From NCBI RefSeq assembly GCF_037991315.1, contig NZ_CP150300.1, positions 3,720,001 to 3,784,000 of the forward strand: a stretch of DNA of 64,000 bases. The letters run 5' to 3'. This DNA comes from Paenibacillus sp. FSL H8-0079 (GTDB lineage: Bacteria; Bacillota; Bacilli; Paenibacillales; Paenibacillaceae). The notes under the pieces are model-generated. The model saw only the letters and a program-made list of their open reading frames with translations, had not been told where the DNA came from and did not search any database. Of the stretch, positions 61,208-64,000 are shown one piece after another. The translations under genes were made by a program, and so were the position numbers. Every line of letters begins with the position of its first letter. Position 1 is the stretch's first letter.

Positions 61208-63001
61208 CTAAAAGTACAAATCCCATCCCACAATAAAAGCAGCAAATAGGAAAGCAGATATGCCAGACATGATGTATACCGCCTTTTGCTTTTTACTGTA
61301 ACTTCTCTTCATCAGTTTATAGAACATCAAGACAAGGTACGCCACAGCTAGAATCACATAAACCAGGTTTAAGGTGAGATGTATCCGTAATGAAGAATAG
61401 GGGGCAAAGCCTAAGGCACGCATGAACAATAATATCGTATTCAAAATTAATGCCAGACTGGCAATATTAATGGCAATATGATACTTATCAAATCCTGTAC
61501 CTGGTCTTTCCCAGTTTTTTAATTTGTATTTGGATAACCGAATAAAATAACCAATTGTAGCTCTCATACTGAGTAGCATGGCTACTGCAAGAGCAATAAA
61601 AGATGCTTTGATCCCGTTTATCGTTAAGTTGGATACGGGCAAAAAGTCATTATAAGACATAGAGACCTTCTCAACAGTGCCATTACGCTCAACAACATTT
61701 GCAAAATTACTAAGGTCAAATGTGGTATAATTCTGCAGACTTAACATCGAATATGCTTTCGTAAAGCCGGAAACGACCCGTCGCGCAGGCAGATAATATC
61801 CTCCACTCTCAGATTCAATAGAATTCGTGCTGAAACTACTTCCAAACACCTTCTGGACAAGACCAACGCTATAAGCCATTTCATTTGACTGGTTTGTCAT
61901 GACCACTAACCCGAAATTAGACTCCCGATCAAAAACAAATCTACTTGAAAATCCCGCCGTACTTCCAGCGTGTTCTAGTGCAGGCACCCAGTACTCTACC
62001 TCAAAGAAGCCATGCGCAATTCGAGGAGTAGAAGTCCCATCGTAATATAGACTAGTTGACAGCATCTCGTCTAACGTGGCATTGTTCTCGAACAATAAAT
62101 TGCTACCATCCACAGGCATCAAGGCTGCGAGAAATTTAGCTGCATCCTCTGCGGTGCCAATGGCGCCCCCTGCAGGGTATAAGCTTATGTATGCTCTGTT
62201 CTTAGGAATGAGTTTCAGATTCGTAGTGTAGCCTTGAATCTCATTTCTCCTTTTCAAGACGTTTAGATTATCATACTGTGACGGGTGAATCGAAGTGTCT
62301 CTCATATTCAATGGTTTAAATATATGTTCATTGACATATTTGTAAAAGGGTTGTCCGCTTTGCACCTCAACGATATAAGCAGCCATAGCCGTACCATAAT
62401 TTGAATAAGCAACGACACTCTCAGGTTTATCGATCTGCCTTGGTTCAAATTTTTGTAAAGCTTCTTCTAAATCCAAGATGTCTTTCTCGGATGAATACCA
62501 TAAATCGATCAATATATCCTCCCATCCTGAATTATGATGCATAAGGTTCAATAGGGTAATGGGAGCATCGTATTCAAGCTTCTTTAGAAAACCTTCCGGC
62601 AAATATTCCTGAATATCGGTATGCAAATCAAGCTTTCCCTGCTCGACAAGTTGCATCATACTCGTCCAGACTAATAGTTTAGAGGTTGAACCCCATTCAA
62701 ATACAGTAGAGATGTCTGCCTTTCTCTGTTGCTCAAGATCTGCGTATCCATAGGCCTTATTCACAACAGTCTCACCGTTCTTGATAGCTACAACCGAAAC
62801 GGCGGCGGTGTTCTTCTGATTAGTGGCTACATATGAATCAATCGTTTCCTCTAGCGAAGACAACGCAATCCTGGAGGGCGTTGTCTCCACATTCTCTACC
62901 TCAGCGTACACAGGTACAGCACACGTCACAATAATTAATGCGAGTACCAGAACACCAACGATTATTTTATTAAGACCGTGATATCTTCGATCAATCTGCA
63001 T
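61208..63001 (-). CDS. Serine hydrolase (beta-lactamase/PBP class C fold) with C-terminal membrane domain
   Basis: 597 aa. An N-terminal signal or anchor (IIVGVLVLALIIVTCAVPVY) is followed by a class C-type serine hydrolase: the nucleophile motif SxxK is STSK in EWGSTSKLLVW (about residue 106), then YSN in VVAYSNYGTAM (about 198), and HAG in LEHAGSTAGFSS (about 340). The last 130 residues hold four membrane segments (ASFIALAVAMLLSM; IAINIASLALILNTILLFM; LNLVYVILAVAYLVLM; GISAFLFAAFIVGWDL). Resembles FmtA/FlpE-like esterases or D-aminoacyl hydrolases more than antibiotic-resistance enzymes; the substrate is unknown. Confidence 0.85.
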   Translation of the reverse strand: MQIDRRYHGLNKIIVGVLVLALIIVTCAVPVYAEVENVETTPSRIALSSLEETIDSYVATNQKNTAAVSVVAIKNGETVVNKAYGYADLEQQRKADISTVFEWGSTSKLLVWTSMMQLVEQGKLDLHTDIQEYLPEGFLKKLEYDAPITLLNLMHHNSGWEDILIDLWYSSEKDILDLEEALQKFEPRQIDKPESVVAYSNYGTAMAAYIVEVQSGQPFYKYVNEHIFKPLNMRDTSIHPSQYDNLNVLKRRNEIQGYTTNLKLIPKNRAYISLYPAGGAIGTAEDAAKFLAALMPVDGSNLLFENNATLDEMLSTSLYYDGTSTPRIAHGFFEVEYWVPALEHAGSTAGFSSRFVFDRESNFGLVVMTNQSNEMAYSVGLVQKVFGSSFSTNSIESESGGYYLPARRVVSGFTKAYSMLSLQNYTTFDLSNFANVVERNGTVEKVSMSYNDFLPVSNLTINGIKASFIALAVAMLLSMRATIGYFIRLSKYKLKNWERPGTGFDKYHIAINIASLALILNTILLFMRALGFAPYSSLRIHLTLNLVYVILAVAYLVLMFYKLMKRSYSKKQKAVYIMSGISAFLFAAFIVGWDLYF

Positions 63002-63024
63002 TAGCCACTCTCCTTATCTTTCTC

Positions 63025-63828
63025 CTATAGTTTTCGTGCCTTTATCACAAAGGTTACAGGGAGCATCTTTGCTTTATTGGCAAAATCATCATTTTGCAGT
63101 TGCATCAATTCATCATCAGATTCCTCAATTAGCTGCTCAATGACAAATCCCGCTTTTGCCAACGCATTCACATAGGTTGATAGTTTACGGTCCGATAATG
63201 CTAGCGTACTTTCGCCAAGAGTTACCGAGTACCAAGATTCATCAAAGTAACATTTTTCAAAAACAAGTCTATCCTCTTCTGCAGCAACACATTTGTGTAT
63301 AGGGTGAGACTAACTAAAGATAAATACGCCATCCTTCTTAAGATAGGAAGCAATCTGGAGAAAAGTCCCTTCAAGATCCGTTGTCCAGCCGATCGCATAA
63401 ATCGAATAAACGATGTCAAAATAATCCTTGGGTATGCCACATTCTTCTTCCATAGGTGAACAGATTAAGGTCGCTGAAAGACCACACGACGTCAAAAGCT
63501 GTTGTGTCTTTTCAATTTGATTTTCCGATAAATCCGTTCCCCATAGTACACTCGCCTGACGTTCTCCCAAATACCGTAAGGATTGGCCGCTCCCACAGCC
63601 TATTTCCAATACTTTCTTTTCCGAGATATCTCCAAAAAGATGGTGTTTTTCTTCGGAGACAAATGCTCCATAGAGCGGAAGTGCTGTCACTCCTAAAACA
63701 TCATTTCCTTCGGTATTCCAAAACAAGCCATTGGTTTCATGAATACTTCCTTTATCCATGTCGACCGAGATGGCATGAACCTGTCTACCGCCGATCATGT
63801 TGGTTCTAACTGTAGTACTCTTCTCCAT
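63025..63828 (-). pseudogene. Class I SAM-dependent methyltransferase interrupted by one in-frame amber codon
   Basis: A continuous frame of 268 codons except for one TAG at codon 173 (63312-63310). Before it: MEKSTTVRTNMIGGRQVHAI, SAM-binding VLEIGCGSGQSLRYLG near residue 70, FDIVYSIYAIGW near 145, KKDGVFIFS. After it, in the same frame: SHPIHKCVAAEEDR, YFDESWYSVTLGES, DRKLSTYVNALAKAGFVIEQ, ending KARKL at TAG 63025. Relatives usually have Trp at this place (FSWxHP), so TGG to TAG is the simplest change. The start ATG 63828 has GGAGG 8 bases upstream. It is a recent pseudogene, or a gene expressed by readthrough. Confidence 0.8.
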
Positions 63829-63963
63829 GTCATCATCCTCCAAACAAAAATTCAATAGAATTAATTCCACATTTTGAGTAAATTACCTTAATTATTTCTA
63901 TAATAACCCATGCTGCAATATTTGCGTAGTACATTTAAAAGCGCATACATTTCTCTCCAAATC

Positions 63964-63991
63964 AAAAAGAACCCTCCCTCAGGAGCGTTCT
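63964..63991 (-). terminator. Terminator of a gene lying beyond the right edge
   Basis: AGAACCCTCC (63968-63977) pairs with GGAGCGTTCT (63982-63991) with one mismatch; the minus strand continues TTTTTG. It implies a minus-strand gene starting past 64000. Confidence 0.65.
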
Positions 63992-64000
63992 CCGTGAATG

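Overview
The window looks like a chromosomal segment of a spore-forming, plant-polysaccharide-using Firmicute, most probably Paenibacillus. The pointers are the spore germination pair cwlJ-gerQ, a secreted GH26 mannanase with X2 and CBM3 modules, Bacillus-type puc (purine) genes, strong GGAGG ribosome binding sites, frequent TTG/GTG starts, and CcpA-type cre sites. No rRNA, tRNA, CRISPR array, insertion sequence or prophage was recognised. The species call is inference.

Layout. 1-4.8 kb: L-fucose utilisation (an FGGY sugar kinase cut by the window edge, fucI, and a divergent LacI-type regulator with a clear promoter, operator and cre). 5.0-7.4 kb: a nucleotide-sugar-type SDR, the C-terminal remnant of a methyltransferase, and a Gfo/Idh/MocA oxidoreductase. 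7.6-9.0 kb: an overlapping pair, adaA plus an SPL-family radical SAM protein. 9.2-13.5 kb: an operon of lacI, Gfo/Idh, thuA and Gfo/Idh with its own operator and cre. 13.7-16.7 kb: glpX, paiA and a YczE-type membrane protein, the last two sharing a striking nested-dyad control region. 16.8-19.4 kb: secreted modular mannanase.

19.7-36.6 kb is the centrepiece, a nearly complete purine-to-oxamate/oxalate route on one strand. Xanthine dehydrogenase (pucC, pucD, pucE) with its cofactor maturation genes (pucA, pucB) makes urate. pucL and pucM convert urate to allantoin, pucH gives allantoate, pucF gives ureidoglycine, and pucG transaminates this to oxalurate. A gamma-glutamyltransferase-family protein, translationally coupled to pucG, is best read as an oxamate amidohydrolase (HpxW type). 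An amidohydrolase of the purine-deaminase type and the regulator pucR complete the set. No oxalurate carbamoyltransferase and no purine transporter lie in the window.

36.9-50.8 kb: a hybrid sensor kinase, fumarase, an aldose-epimerase-like protein, an MBL-fold hydrolase, two tandem M29 aminopeptidases, an ECF sigma/membrane-regulator pair facing a secreted protein gene, and a CNNM/CorC transporter with an unusual leader. 51.2-56.8 kb: an ECF sigma fused to a DUF1835-like domain, gerQ, cwlJ, a secreted protein with two tandem barrel-like halves, and an SDR. 56.9-64 kb is AT-richer, with small genes (NUDIX, SMI1, C39-like, P-loop) and at least two decaying genes: a GNAT remnant, and a methyltransferase broken by a single amber codon. 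This end looks like accessory DNA.
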